The translations under genes were made by a program, and so were the position numbers. A DNA stretch of 33,183 nt from VGCC01 sp964495555 (lineage in GTDB: Bacteria; Actinomycetota; Actinomycetes; S36-B12), in contig CAZBWA010000012.1 of NCBI GenBank assembly GCA_964495555.1, positions 1 to 33,183 on the forward strand, written 5' to 3'. The notes below the pieces were generated by a model. That model was not told where the DNA came from. It made no database searches and saw only the letters and a list, made by a program, of their open reading frames with translations. Of the stretch, positions 1-7,661 are shown piece after piece. Numbering within the stretch: position 1 is the first letter of the stretch; each line of letters opens with the position of its first letter.

Positions 1-462
1 CCACCCGTTCGCGGTGATCGCTTTCCTTAGCTCCTGAGTGCGCTTCGCGATGTTCCCGGCGCTCCACCGCCCCGACCACCGCAGCGCGGCTGCCCTCTGG
101 CCTGGAAGTGCGCGCAGTGTCACGCGCGGATCGGTCGGTGCCGGGTAATCCTGGAGCGGACGATCACCCGGGAGCACGAACGACACCGTCCAGGTGCCCT
201 CACCGCCTTCCTCCTGGATCACAGGTGCCGTCATGGCGAGTTGCTCACTCACCTCCTGCTGGATCACGGGTGCGGTCATGGCGAGAGACGCGTTCGTCCT
301 GTTGGCTCCGGAGATGTAGTTGAGCAGCGGGCGGAACGCGGTATTGGTGGCCTGCTCAACTGCACCGGGGACCGTGACGTCGGCGACAACGCAGGGCGCA
401 TAGTCACGGAGTTCCAGATCACCGTGCGTGGAGATGACGGTGTAACGCTGCTGCTCGGTCAC
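1..462 (-). CDS. SOUL family haem-binding protein, C-terminus cut by window edge
   Basis: The minus-strand frame from a GTG at 462-460 stays open to base 1, giving 154 residues. It begins VTEQQRYTVISTHGDLELRD and carries SOUL/HBP hallmarks: an 'ELRDYAPCVVADV' strand, an 'FRPLLNYISGANR' segment, a doubled 'AMTAPVIQ' motif (about residues 68 and 83), a 'WTVSFVLPG' strand and a 'DPRVTLRALPG' segment. Family members bind haem or related tetrapyrroles; bacterial roles are poorly defined. The family is usually 180-200 residues, so roughly 30 C-terminal residues lie outside the window. Start choice: there is no Shine-Dalgarno, but a TACGAT hexamer sits exactly six bases upstream, as in many genes here. 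It is transcribed divergently from the M24 gene. The family call is firm; the function is not known. Confidence 0.85.
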   Translation of the reverse strand, partial: MTEQQRYTVISTHGDLELRDYAPCVVADVTVPGAVEQATNTAFRPLLNYISGANRTNASLAMTAPVIQQEVSEQLAMTAPVIQEEGGEGTWTVSFVLPGDRPLQDYPAPTDPRVTLRALPGQRAAALRWSGRWSAGNIAKRTQELRKAITANGW

Positions 463-468
463 GTGGCG

Positions 469-474
469 ATCGTA
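469..474 (-). promoter_or_regulatory. -10 element of the SOUL gene (leaderless)
   Basis: TACGAT on the minus strand lies six bases before the GTG start of the SOUL gene. No ribosome binding site separates them, so transcription probably starts at the start codon. It is seen as sequence only. Confidence 0.55.
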
Positions 475-488
475 TGCGCTGCCGCGGC

Positions 489-494
489 TATGTT
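489..494 (+). promoter_or_regulatory. -10 element of the M24 gene
   Basis: TATGTT lies about 36 bases upstream of the ATG at 531. The predicted leader of about 30 bases holds a GGAGGA ribosome binding site at 522-527, so this is a conventional leadered promoter, back to back with the SOUL promoter. Confidence 0.4.
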
Positions 495-530
495 GGGGGG
501 TCGAATGACCCGTCGTTGACCGGAGGAGCC

Positions 531-1718
531 ATGACCGAGCGCCCCACCATCCCAACACCGGAGTTCGCCGAGCGACTGGCGCGTGTGCAGGCGGCCATGG
601 CAGAGAAGGGACTCGACGTCCTGGTCCTCTACGGCGATGACCGCGCAGTGTTCGGTGCGAACGCGACGCGCTGGCTTCTGGACTACGCGGCCCACTTCGA
701 GAGTTGTTGCGTCATCGTGCCCCGCTCCGGAGTCCCCCACGTAGCGACCGGTGCCGAAGCGGAACTCTTCTACCGCAACACCGCACGCCTGGGAGAGGTC
801 CATGTGGTGCGGGACTTCTGCATGCCTGATGAGGAATACCCGTACACGCACCCGATCACTTTCGATCAGTACGTGAAGGCAGCACGGAATGGCATGGATG
901 GCGATGTGCGGCGGGTCGGGATCGTCGAACGCCTCTGGGCACCCGAGTGGTTGATGGACCGCTGGCGTGAAAACTTCCCTGGCGCGGAGATCGTTCCGTT
1001 CGATCACACCTGGTACGGGCTCAAGGCGATCAAGTCCCCCGCCGAGATCGAGGTCATCCGCTACGCCTACGACCTTGCCGAGCTGGGATTAGCCGCCGGG
1101 CGCGCGGCCCTGGCCGCCGGTGCCCGCGAGCGGGATGTCGCAGCAGAGATCGAATACGTGATGCGCAAGGGCGGGTCCGAGGGCTCCGGCATCGACACGA
1201 TCGTCGGCTCCGGTGTGCAGCACACCACCGCGATCCTCACGCGCGCGTATCCGCGGGTGATCCAGAGTGGTGAGTTGGTTCTCCTGACGATCGCGCCGCG
1301 CTACGAGGGGTACCACTCCGCGATCGGGCGCCCCTACATGGTCGATGGTTCGGCACCTCCGGAGATCGCCGCCGCATCCGAGGGTGCCATCGAAGCGGCC
1401 GATGCCGTCGTGGCTGCCCTGCGACCCGGTGCTACCGGTGCCCAGGTGGCCCAAGCCGGGTTGCGCGTCCTCGCCGACCGGGGACTGCTGGAGTTATGCG
1501 TGTACTCCGGGAACCACAGCGTCGGCACCTCGGAGTTCGAGCCGCCGATCCTGACGTCGACATCGGACTACGTGGTGCACGCGAACATGGTGGTCTCGGT
1601 GGACGTTCCGCTCTTCTTTGCACCCTGGGGGGGCATGCGCTACGAGGACGGGTACCTCGTTACCGCAGACGGCCCCGAGAAGTTGACCACGACGCCACTG
1701 GAACCGCTCCGCAGCTAG
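531..1718 (+). CDS. M24 (creatinase/Xaa-Pro dipeptidase-like) family protein lacking metal ligands
   Basis: A 395-residue protein with the two-domain pita-bread layout: an N-terminal creatinase-type domain (about 10-160) and a C-terminal M24 domain (about 170-390). Metallo-M24 enzymes bind two metals through D, D, H, E, E. Here the first Asp aligns with Thr253 ('LLTIAPRYEGY'), the second with Ala264 ('HSAIGRPY'), and the first Glu with Asp358 ('VSVDVP'). His329 ('GNHSVG') and Glu372 ('GMRYEDG') remain. That pattern resembles creatinase, a metal-free C-N hydrolase of the same fold, so a non-peptidase amidinohydrolase-like activity is more likely than dipeptidase. The ATG at 531 is chosen because GGAGGA precedes it at 522-527. 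The substrate is unknown. Confidence 0.85.
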   Translation: MTERPTIPTPEFAERLARVQAAMAEKGLDVLVLYGDDRAVFGANATRWLLDYAAHFESCCVIVPRSGVPHVATGAEAELFYRNTARLGEVHVVRDFCMPDEEYPYTHPITFDQYVKAARNGMDGDVRRVGIVERLWAPEWLMDRWRENFPGAEIVPFDHTWYGLKAIKSPAEIEVIRYAYDLAELGLAAGRAALAAGARERDVAAEIEYVMRKGGSEGSGIDTIVGSGVQHTTAILTRAYPRVIQSGELVLLTIAPRYEGYHSAIGRPYMVDGSAPPEIAAASEGAIEAADAVVAALRPGATGAQVAQAGLRVLADRGLLELCVYSGNHSVGTSEFEPPILTSTSDYVVHANMVVSVDVPLFFAPWGGMRYEDGYLVTADGPEKLTTTPLEPLRS

Positions 1719-1746
1719 CCGGGTTGCACAATCGCCGGCGGTGCAG

Positions 1747-1752
1747 CACCAT
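1747..1752 (+). promoter_or_regulatory. Weak -10-like hexamer before the zinc-ribbon gene
   Basis: CACCAT lies exactly six bases before the ATG at 1759, matching the window-wide spacing but with C in the first position. No Shine-Dalgarno is visible. The gene could equally be read through from the M24 gene 40 bases upstream. Confidence 0.25.
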
Positions 1753-1758
1753 CGAAAT

Positions 1759-2028
1759 ATGACTGAGATGACCTGTCCCAAGTGCCACGGAACCATGCGG
1801 ACCTACGAGCGCAATGGCGTTCACATCGAGCAGTGCACCGAGTGCCGCGGAATCTTCCTGGATAAGGGGGAGCTGGAGCACCTCGCTGCAGCCGAAGCCC
1901 GCTGGCAGGCGGCGCCCCCGGCCCCCGCATCGCCTCCACCGGCCTATGGGTCACCGCAACCCGCCTACGGGTCGCCCAAGCCGTACTACAAGCGCAAGAA
2001 GAACTTCTTGGAGGAACTGTTCGACTAA
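1759..2028 (+). CDS. TFIIB-type zinc-ribbon protein
   Basis: An 89-residue protein. Residues about 5-40 form a zf-TFIIB-like zinc ribbon with two CxxC pairs ('MTCPKCHGTM' and 'IEQCTECRGIFLD') followed by the typical 'DKGELEHL'. The rest is a low-complexity linker rich in Pro, Ala and Tyr with two 'AYGSP' repeats, then a basic patch ('YYKRKKNF') and an acidic tail. Short actinobacterial proteins of this kind are common and mostly uncharacterised; nucleic-acid or protein binding is a guess from the fold. An in-frame ATG at 1768 is an alternative start. Its stop codon is three bases from the stop of the convergent DoxX gene. Confidence 0.8.
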   Translation: MTEMTCPKCHGTMRTYERNGVHIEQCTECRGIFLDKGELEHLAAAEARWQAAPPAPASPPPAYGSPQPAYGSPKPYYKRKKNFLEELFD

Positions 2029-2031
2029 GGG

Positions 2032-2397
2032 CTACTGCCCCGTGAGTCGTCCCCAGGCCACGAACACCGTCAGTGCCAGCAGGATCACGTTGAAAAGGAT
2101 CACCGGGTACTCACGTCGACGGATATGAACTCCGATCGCAAGCACCATGATGATCGCTAGCCCGATGGCGGCCAGGGGCGTGAGCACCGGCGCAATCCCC
2201 GTGAGCTGCGGGAGGATCAGGCCGAGCGCACCCAGGATCTCCACGACCCCGATCAGTTTGATCGTCCGTGGCGAGTAGTCCGCGGCCCAGGCCATCCGGG
2301 CAACCATCGTGTCGACGGGCTTGGTCGCCTTCATGAGACCCGCCGCACCGAATGCCAGCGCCAGCAGGATCTGCACGATCCAGAGGATGATGTTCAC
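2032..2397 (-). CDS. DoxX family membrane protein
   Basis: A 121-residue integral membrane protein with four predicted helices: about 3-22 ('IILWIVQILLALAFGAAGLM'), 46-65, 70-90 and 97-117. The 'FGAAGLMKATKP' segment after helix 1 is typical of DoxX/DoxX-like proteins, which include subunits associated with quinone-linked oxidoreductases, although most members have no assigned function. The frame is open further upstream, but the GTG at 2397 is preferred because it overlaps the stop of the SRPBCC gene in a GTGA, the translational-coupling arrangement also seen at the next junction. It is the last gene of a three-gene operon with the SRPBCC protein and the PLP decarboxylase. Confidence 0.85.
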   Translation of the reverse strand: MNIILWIVQILLALAFGAAGLMKATKPVDTMVARMAWAADYSPRTIKLIGVVEILGALGLILPQLTGIAPVLTPLAAIGLAIIMVLAIGVHIRRREYPVILFNVILLALTVFVAWGRLTGQ

Positions 2398-2885
2398 GCG
2401 GGACTTCCCTTCTCGATGTCTCCGTTTTCGATGAGTGACTTCAGGTTGACTAGGGACTTCGCGGCAGCCTTCTGATTGTTGTCGTACGCGTTGATGAGCT
2501 TCAGCGCCGGCGGGAACCACGCTGTTCCGCCATCGAAGGTCTCCGTGACCACAGTGGTCGTGGCGTCGACGGGCTCAAGCTCGTAGCGCCAGGTATGCCG
2601 GCCGACATGCTGCCAACCGATACGCCGGCCCTCGTCGAACTCCACCACCGTGTTGCTGATTGTGTAGGGAAGGCCGATCCTCATCGACATGCCGAACTTC
2701 GCGCCCATGCTTAGCCGCTGCGGCCCCGACACGTTCCCCTGGACAGTCCCCGATCCGTCGAATCGCGCATGCTGCCGAGGGTCGGCAATGACATCGAAGA
2801 TGGTCTGAGCCGGTGCATTGATGGTGATACGTGCTGCGCGGGCGTAGGGCTGACCGGTGTCGAGGATCTCCGCGCGCTGCTTCAT
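2394..2885 (-). CDS. SRPBCC (START-like) ligand-binding protein
   Basis: A 163-residue protein of the polyketide cyclase/START-like superfamily. It opens with the usual 'ARAARITINAPAQTIFDVIADPRQ' strand-helix, and carries 'FDEGRRIGWQH' and 'TTVVTETFDGGTAW' strands and a C-terminal helix ('LKLINAYDNNQKAAAKSLVNLK'). Such proteins form a hydrophobic cavity that binds lipids or aromatic ligands; no catalytic residues can be inferred. Its ATG overlaps the stop of the PLP decarboxylase in an ATGA, and its stop overlaps the DoxX start in a GTGA, so the three are almost certainly translated from one message. The physiological link between them is not known. Confidence 0.85.
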   Translation of the reverse strand: MKQRAEILDTGQPYARAARITINAPAQTIFDVIADPRQHARFDGSGTVQGNVSGPQRLSMGAKFGMSMRIGLPYTISNTVVEFDEGRRIGWQHVGRHTWRYELEPVDATTTVVTETFDGGTAWFPPALKLINAYDNNQKAAAKSLVNLKSLIENGDIEKGSPA

Positions 2886-4249
2886 ATCGTCATGCTACGG
2901 CGCGCAGCCTGCGAGATACGCGAATGAATCTCGGAGATCGCCGCGTCATGCTCCGGCTTCATGAAGACACTGCGCAGGATCCGTGCCGCATCCTGATCCC
3001 GCCTCAGGTGGATGCCTCGTGCGTCGAGAGCACTTGCCGCCATGCCGTAGGTGGCGAGATGTATCTGTTCATCCGCGGGCGCTTGTGCGAGGCCCGTGAA
3101 GATCGCAGATGTATCGCGGTCCACGGCACTCATCGAGTCTCGTCGGGTGAGGGAGCACACGATGTCGAGGTCGGGTGGTTGCGCGGCCTGGAGGAAGGGA
3201 TCCTGCTCCAGCAGATCGTGAAACGTGCGCGCAGCCGACAGGCATGGGGCGAGGAACGAGCCCAGACCGTCCGCGGTCAGCGGAAAGGCACGCAGGGTCA
3301 ACCACAGGGCGCCCGCTGCTGCACCCGCACGACTGCACTCCAGCGAGATCTCCCCTAGGTGCAACTCATCCGATGTGAAGTAGGTGTAGGGCGAGTCGTG
3401 GCTGTAGTGCCGGCCGACGGCGGGATCGGCGAAGAGCACAGCACCGCAGCCGTAGGGCTGAAGTCCATGCTTGTGCGGATCGATGACGATCGAGTCTGCA
3501 TCTGCCATGGCCGCGAAGGCAGGGGCCACATCACCCAACCGGTCCGCAATGATGCGGAAGAAGCCGCCGTAGGCGGCATCGACATGCACCCGCGCCCCGT
3601 GCGCGCGCGCCAGGGGGATGATCCGGTCCAGGGGATCGACAGCACCCAGGCCGGTGGTGCCCAGGGTTGCGATGACCATTCCGATGGCGTGCGTGCCGAG
3701 CGTCTCCTCCAGCGCCGTCAGGGACATGCGTCCGTGGGCATCCGTGGGCACGATCACCGCATCCATGCCGAGCACCTCCGCCATGCGGGTGTGCGTGTAG
3801 TGCGCATCGGCGCTCACCGCGATCGCGGTTCCCGGCTGTTCCCTCCGGCCCACCCACAGTGCTTCGAGATTGGCGATCGTCCCGCTGGAGGTGAGGTGGC
3901 CCAGGTGTCGATCGAAACCCACCATCGCAGCCAGGTCCGCGACCACCTCCTTCTCCATGCGACCGGTGGCAGGTCCGCCGTCGAGGGCGTGGTTGTTGGG
4001 ATTGATGAGCATGGCTGCGAGGTAGCCCAAAACCGCGATGCGATGCGGCGGCTTGAGCATCTGACCTGCGTAGTGGGGGTGGAAGAACGGGTACATCTCC
4101 CCGGTGAGCCGTGCCAGGTACTCCTCGACGAGGGACTCGTGCCCGGCGAGGCTCGCACCGGGGAAGGGAGCGAAGGGGCCGTAGGAGTCCTGCCACTCGT
4201 CGATGGCCGCGTCGATGCGCGGCAGCCACGCTCGCAGGTCGTCAGACAT
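2882..4249 (-). CDS. Group II PLP-dependent decarboxylase / aminotransferase-fold lyase
   Basis: A 455-residue fold-type I PLP enzyme of the group II decarboxylase family (glutamate, tyrosine and aromatic amino acid decarboxylases, sphingosine-1-phosphate lyase). Visible landmarks are 'GHLTSSGTIANLEALW' (cofactor phosphate loop, about 117-132), 'VHVDAAYGG' with Asp224 contacting the pyridine nitrogen, and 'IVIDPHKHGLQPYG' with Lys260 as the Schiff-base lysine. 'NPNNHALDGGPATGRMEKEV' matches the substrate-side region of the family. The substrate cannot be read from sequence. The ATG at 4249 follows an AGGAGG ribosome binding site at about 4252-4257 (minus strand). It is the first gene of the operon that continues into the SRPBCC and DoxX genes, and is divergent from cruF. 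Confidence 0.85.
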   Translation of the reverse strand: MSDDLRAWLPRIDAAIDEWQDSYGPFAPFPGASLAGHESLVEEYLARLTGEMYPFFHPHYAGQMLKPPHRIAVLGYLAAMLINPNNHALDGGPATGRMEKEVVADLAAMVGFDRHLGHLTSSGTIANLEALWVGRREQPGTAIAVSADAHYTHTRMAEVLGMDAVIVPTDAHGRMSLTALEETLGTHAIGMVIATLGTTGLGAVDPLDRIIPLARAHGARVHVDAAYGGFFRIIADRLGDVAPAFAAMADADSIVIDPHKHGLQPYGCGAVLFADPAVGRHYSHDSPYTYFTSDELHLGEISLECSRAGAAAGALWLTLRAFPLTADGLGSFLAPCLSAARTFHDLLEQDPFLQAAQPPDLDIVCSLTRRDSMSAVDRDTSAIFTGLAQAPADEQIHLATYGMAASALDARGIHLRRDQDAARILRSVFMKPEHDAAISEIHSRISQAARRSMTI

Positions 4250-4256
4250 CGCCTCC

Positions 4257-4262
4257 TATGCT
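4257..4262 (+). promoter_or_regulatory. -10 element of the cruF operon
   Basis: TATGCT lies eight bases before the ATG of the CruF-type gene with no ribosome binding site between, consistent with a leaderless or nearly leaderless message for the three-gene carotenoid operon. It overlaps the Shine-Dalgarno of the divergent decarboxylase gene on the other strand. Confidence 0.5.
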
Positions 4263-4270
4263 TCCTGAGC

Positions 4271-5071
4271 ATGAGTGTCCGGGTGTACTCGGGGCCGCAC
4301 TCCGATCGCAATCGCGGTCCTGCCGGCTGGGTCCTCGCCCTTCCCTGGATCTTCGCCGGGTTCACAGTCCTCGGACAGATCCTGTGGATCCTCGTGAGCG
4401 GCAACGTCCGTATCGGACTGACGGCCCTCACCGTGGTCACGTTCTTCTGCGCCACGCTGACCCACGCGTATCTCTACCGTGGGATCACGTGGGCAGCCGG
4501 CTATGCGGCGATCACCCTGTCCTTCGGCTGGGGCATAGAGGTGCTGGGCACCATCACGCACTTCCCGTTCGGGGACTACAGCTATAGCGACACCCTGGGT
4601 CCCGCTCTCCTCGGCGTTCCCATCCTGATCCCGATGGCCTGGTCGATGATGGCCTACCCCGTGCTGCTGGCTGCCCAACGTCTGTCCTCCACCGCATTCG
4701 GTACTGCGTTCATCGGCGGCTGGCTGTTGGCATCGTGGGACCTGTTCCTCGACCCGCAGATGGTCGGCGAGGGCTACTGGATCTGGAATCAGGTGGGGTG
4801 GACGCTCCCAGGGATCCCGGGAATCCCGTTACAGAACTTCCTCGGCTGGCTGCTGTCGTCGATCGCGCTCATGTGGGTCCTGGATCGGATGAAGCGCAAG
4901 GTCGTCAACGACTCGGTGCCGAACGCCATGCTGCTGTGGATCTATCTGTCAAACATCCTCGCCGCCGCCGTCTTCTTCGGAAAGCCAGGTGTGGCCCTGT
5001 GGGGTGGCATCTGCATGGGAATTGTGATCATCCCGTGGCTGTGGCGGCTGTGGAGTCAACCGCGGTGGTGA
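4271..5071 (+). CDS. cruF: CruF-type carotenoid 1',2'-hydratase
   Basis: A 266-residue membrane protein with about seven predicted helices. It belongs to the carotenoid biosynthesis family of CruF (1',2'-hydratase of gamma-carotene or bisanhydrobacterioruberin), which adds water to the psi end of an acyclic or monocyclic carotene. Family landmarks are 'WGIEVLGTITHFPFGDY', 'LGVPILIPMAWSMMAYP' and 'ASWDLFLDPQMVGEGYW'; the conserved acidic residues in these loops are the likely active site. The frame is open far upstream, but that stretch is the shadow of the decarboxylase gene. The ATG at 4271 fits the TATGCT box eight bases before it. It is the first of three overlapping genes with a glycosyltransferase and a second desaturase. 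The exact substrate is inferred from neighbours. Confidence 0.85.
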   Translation: MSVRVYSGPHSDRNRGPAGWVLALPWIFAGFTVLGQILWILVSGNVRIGLTALTVVTFFCATLTHAYLYRGITWAAGYAAITLSFGWGIEVLGTITHFPFGDYSYSDTLGPALLGVPILIPMAWSMMAYPVLLAAQRLSSTAFGTAFIGGWLLASWDLFLDPQMVGEGYWIWNQVGWTLPGIPGIPLQNFLGWLLSSIALMWVLDRMKRKVVNDSVPNAMLLWIYLSNILAAAVFFGKPGVALWGGICMGIVIIPWLWRLWSQPRW

Positions 5072-6189
5072 GCCGCGCCCTCGTACGTGCCGCATCCCTC
5101 ACCGCTGTCGGTCTCACGGCGCACACGGCCTACAACCTGACCCGGCTGCGGACACTCCCTGGCTCTGCTCCGGACGTGTCGGAATCGGTGAGCATCCTGA
5201 TCCCGGCGCGCAACGAGGAAGCACATATGGCGCGCATCGTGCAGGACGCCCTCGCGCAGACGGGTATCGCCGACCTCCGAGTGATCGTCCTCGATGACGG
5301 TTCAACTGATCGAACCGCCGAGATCCTCGACTCGATCGACGATCCACGCCTCACCGTGATCCACGCACCCGATGACCTGCCACCTGAGGGCTGGCTCGGG
5401 AAGACGTGGGCATGCGCACGCCTCGCCGAGGAGGCGAGTGGATCGGTGCTCGTCTTCCTCGACGCCGACGTGCGCCTGGAGCCGGGCGCCGTCGCCGGCG
5501 GTATCCACCTGCTGCGCAGTCTCCGGATGGATCTCGTCGCGCCGTATCCGCGGATCGATGCGTCGACAGCACTCCAGCGTCTCGTCCAACCGATCCTGAC
5601 GTGGTCGTGGGCGACCACCGTGCCCCTCGGCTGGGCGGAGACCTCCCAGTGGTCGTCACTCTCGGCCGCAAACGGACAGTTCCTCGTCTTCGATGCCGAG
5701 GCGTATCGACGGATGGGCGGACACGCAGCCGTGAGCGCGGAAGTCCTGGAGGACATCGCTCTGATGCGAGCGATGCGGACAGCGGGCGGACGGGCGATCA
5801 CCGCCGATGGTTCCGATGTCTCGTCCTGTCGCATGTACGCGACGGATCAGGAGATGGTCGACGGGTACACGAAGTCCCTGTGGGATGCCTTCGGCAGTGC
5901 CGCCGGGAGCATCGCGGCCACCACATTCCTGCTCGGCACCTACACGCTCCCTGCACTTGCACTGGCGTCACGTGACACGAGCACGCGACGCTGGGGTGCC
6001 CTCGGATATGCCGCAGGCGTGCTCGGGCGCGAACTCGTCGCTCGTCGCACCGGAGAACCGTGTCTGACGCGCGGCTCCCCCGATCCCCTCGCCCACCCGG
6101 TGTCCATCGCCGTGGTCGCCGCCCTGACCGCCCTGTCCTGGAAGCGACGTCGCGCGGGCACCACGCACTGGAAGGGCCGCCCCGTATGA
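5068..6189 (+). CDS. cruG: GT2 glycosyltransferase, probably acting on the hydroxycarotenoid (CruG-like)
   Basis: A 373-residue GT-A fold family 2 glycosyltransferase. An N-terminal segment (about 1-20) may be membrane-associated. 'VSILIPARNEE' (41-51) and 'VIVLDDGSTDRT' (72-83) bind the nucleotide sugar, 'VFLDADVRL' supplies the DAD metal motif (132-134), and 'VLEDIALMRAM' carries the ED catalytic-base region (228-229). Hydrophobic C-terminal segments follow at about 284-300 and 350-365. The GTG at 5068 overlaps the cruF stop in a GTGA, and its own stop overlaps the next ATG. CruG adds a sugar to the 2'-hydroxyl of CruF products, and this context makes that role likely; the sugar donor cannot be predicted. 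The symbol is inferred mainly from context. Confidence 0.75.
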   Translation: MSRALVRAASLTAVGLTAHTAYNLTRLRTLPGSAPDVSESVSILIPARNEEAHMARIVQDALAQTGIADLRVIVLDDGSTDRTAEILDSIDDPRLTVIHAPDDLPPEGWLGKTWACARLAEEASGSVLVFLDADVRLEPGAVAGGIHLLRSLRMDLVAPYPRIDASTALQRLVQPILTWSWATTVPLGWAETSQWSSLSAANGQFLVFDAEAYRRMGGHAAVSAEVLEDIALMRAMRTAGGRAITADGSDVSSCRMYATDQEMVDGYTKSLWDAFGSAAGSIAATTFLLGTYTLPALALASRDTSTRRWGALGYAAGVLGRELVARRTGEPCLTRGSPDPLAHPVSIAVVAALTALSWKRRRAGTTHWKGRPV

Positions 6190-7661
6190 GCCGCATCGCC
6201 GTCGTCGGCGCAGGCGTCGGTGGACTCGCTGCCGCTGCACGCCTGCGCGTCAAAGGTCACGACGTCACCGTCTACGAACAGGGCCCGAGCGTGGGCGGCA
6301 AGCTCGCGACCTACCGTCGGGAGGGATTCGCCTTCGACACCGGTCCCAGCCTGTTCACACTCCCCGCGGTCTATCGCGATCTGTTCCTCAAGACCGGTGC
6401 GCCCCTCGAGGACGAGGTGGACCTCCAGGCCCTCGACCCTGCCTTCGGTTATCACTTCGCCGATGGCAGCGGCGTGGTCCTTCCCGGAGTGGATCCCGCG
6501 CGCTGCGCCGTGGCCCTGGGCGATGCACTCGGCGGTGACGCGCAGGCCGAGTGGCGGGCGTTCATGGAGCGTGCGAGTGACATGTGGCAGTTGACCCGTC
6601 GCCCCTTCCTCGAATCCCCTCTCGACGGCTGGCGCACCCTGCTCCCCCTGGCTGCACCGCGCGACGTGCGCACGATCGCCCCCTTCACCTCCCTACGCTC
6701 GCTCAGCCGCAGCTTCTTCGACGACCCACGCCTCATCACGCTCGTCGATCGCTACGCCACCTACACCGGCTCCGACCCGCGCAAGGCACCAGCCGTGCTG
6801 GCGACGGTTCCCTACGTCGAGCAGGCCTTCGGGGCCTGGCATCTCGGCGGTGGCGTGGGCACGCTCGCCGACGCCCTCCACCGCAGGTGCCTCTCCCTCG
6901 GGGTGGATGTGCAGGTCCATGCATCGATCTCACGCATCACGACGCGCGAGAGCGCTGTCACGGGTCTCGACGTGGGAAGCACCCATGTCGACGCCGACAT
7001 CGTCGTGGCGAATGCCGACGCCAGCGTCGTCTACGGGGAACTCGTCGACGACCCGGCAGCGCGCAAGGAGCGTTCCCGCGTCACTAGTGCCGCGCCATCG
7101 TTGGCCGGTTTCGTGATCCTCCTCGCGCTGCGGGGGCGCACCTCGGGACTCCACCACCACAACGTCTGGTTCCCGGAGCAGTACGACAATGAGTTCGACT
7201 CGATCTTTGGCTCCTCCCCGCGCGCCGTCCCCGATCCCGCCATCTACGTCTGCGCCCCCGACGACCCCGCGATGGCACCCCCCGGTCACGAGGCATGGTT
7301 CGTGCTCGTCAATGCACCGCGGCACGGTCGCGGAGGCATCGATTGGACGGCTCCCGGGGTCGCCGAGGGGTACGCGGACCACGTGCTTGCGGTCCTCGCC
7401 CGCCGAGGTATGGATGTGCGTGATCGGGTCCTGTGGCGCGAGGTCCGCACCCCGGCAGACCTCGAGCGATCGGTTCGCGCACCCGGTGGCTCCATCTACG
7501 GCCAGTCCAGTAACGGGCCGCGTGCCGCCTTCACCCGTCCGGCGAACAGGTCGCCCGTGCAAGGCCTTTTCCTCGTCAGTGGGTCCGCTCACCCCGGCGG
7601 TGGACTCCCGCTCGTCGGGATGGGTGCCGAGATCGTGGCCGAACTGATCGGCCGGGCCTAG
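6186..7661 (+). CDS. crtD: CrtI-family carotenoid desaturase, probably the 3',4'-desaturase CrtD
   Basis: A 491-residue FAD-dependent desaturase of the CrtI/CrtD family. The N-terminal Rossmann motif 'VVGAGVGGLAAAARL' is followed by 'EGFAFDTGPSLFTLP', and the C-terminal flavin segment is 'HPGGGLPLVGMGAEIVAELI'. A second, more canonical CrtI is encoded at 9722-11269. This copy is translationally coupled to the CruF and glycosyltransferase genes (ATGA overlap at 6186-6189), so a late step, 3',4'-desaturation of a 1'-hydroxycarotene as by CrtD, is the best reading. A phytoene, zeta-carotene or ketolase-like activity is not excluded by sequence. Its TAG stop shares the tetranucleotide CTAG (7658-7661) with the stop of the convergent metF. 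Confidence 0.8.
   Translation: MSRIAVVGAGVGGLAAAARLRVKGHDVTVYEQGPSVGGKLATYRREGFAFDTGPSLFTLPAVYRDLFLKTGAPLEDEVDLQALDPAFGYHFADGSGVVLPGVDPARCAVALGDALGGDAQAEWRAFMERASDMWQLTRRPFLESPLDGWRTLLPLAAPRDVRTIAPFTSLRSLSRSFFDDPRLITLVDRYATYTGSDPRKAPAVLATVPYVEQAFGAWHLGGGVGTLADALHRRCLSLGVDVQVHASISRITTRESAVTGLDVGSTHVDADIVVANADASVVYGELVDDPAARKERSRVTSAAPSLAGFVILLALRGRTSGLHHHNVWFPEQYDNEFDSIFGSSPRAVPDPAIYVCAPDDPAMAPPGHEAWFVLVNAPRHGRGGIDWTAPGVAEGYADHVLAVLARRGMDVRDRVLWREVRTPADLERSVRAPGGSIYGQSSNGPRAAFTRPANRSPVQGLFLVSGSAHPGGGLPLVGMGAEIVAELIGRA

Noticed and set aside
108..519. Small plus-strand frames at the left end
   Set aside because: They are antisense to the SOUL coding sequence and have no recognisable content.
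3359..4270. Upstream in-frame extension of the CruF-type protein
   Set aside because: The extra 300 residues are antisense to the PLP decarboxylase and lack any domain. The ATG at 4271 with its TATGCT box is the natural start.
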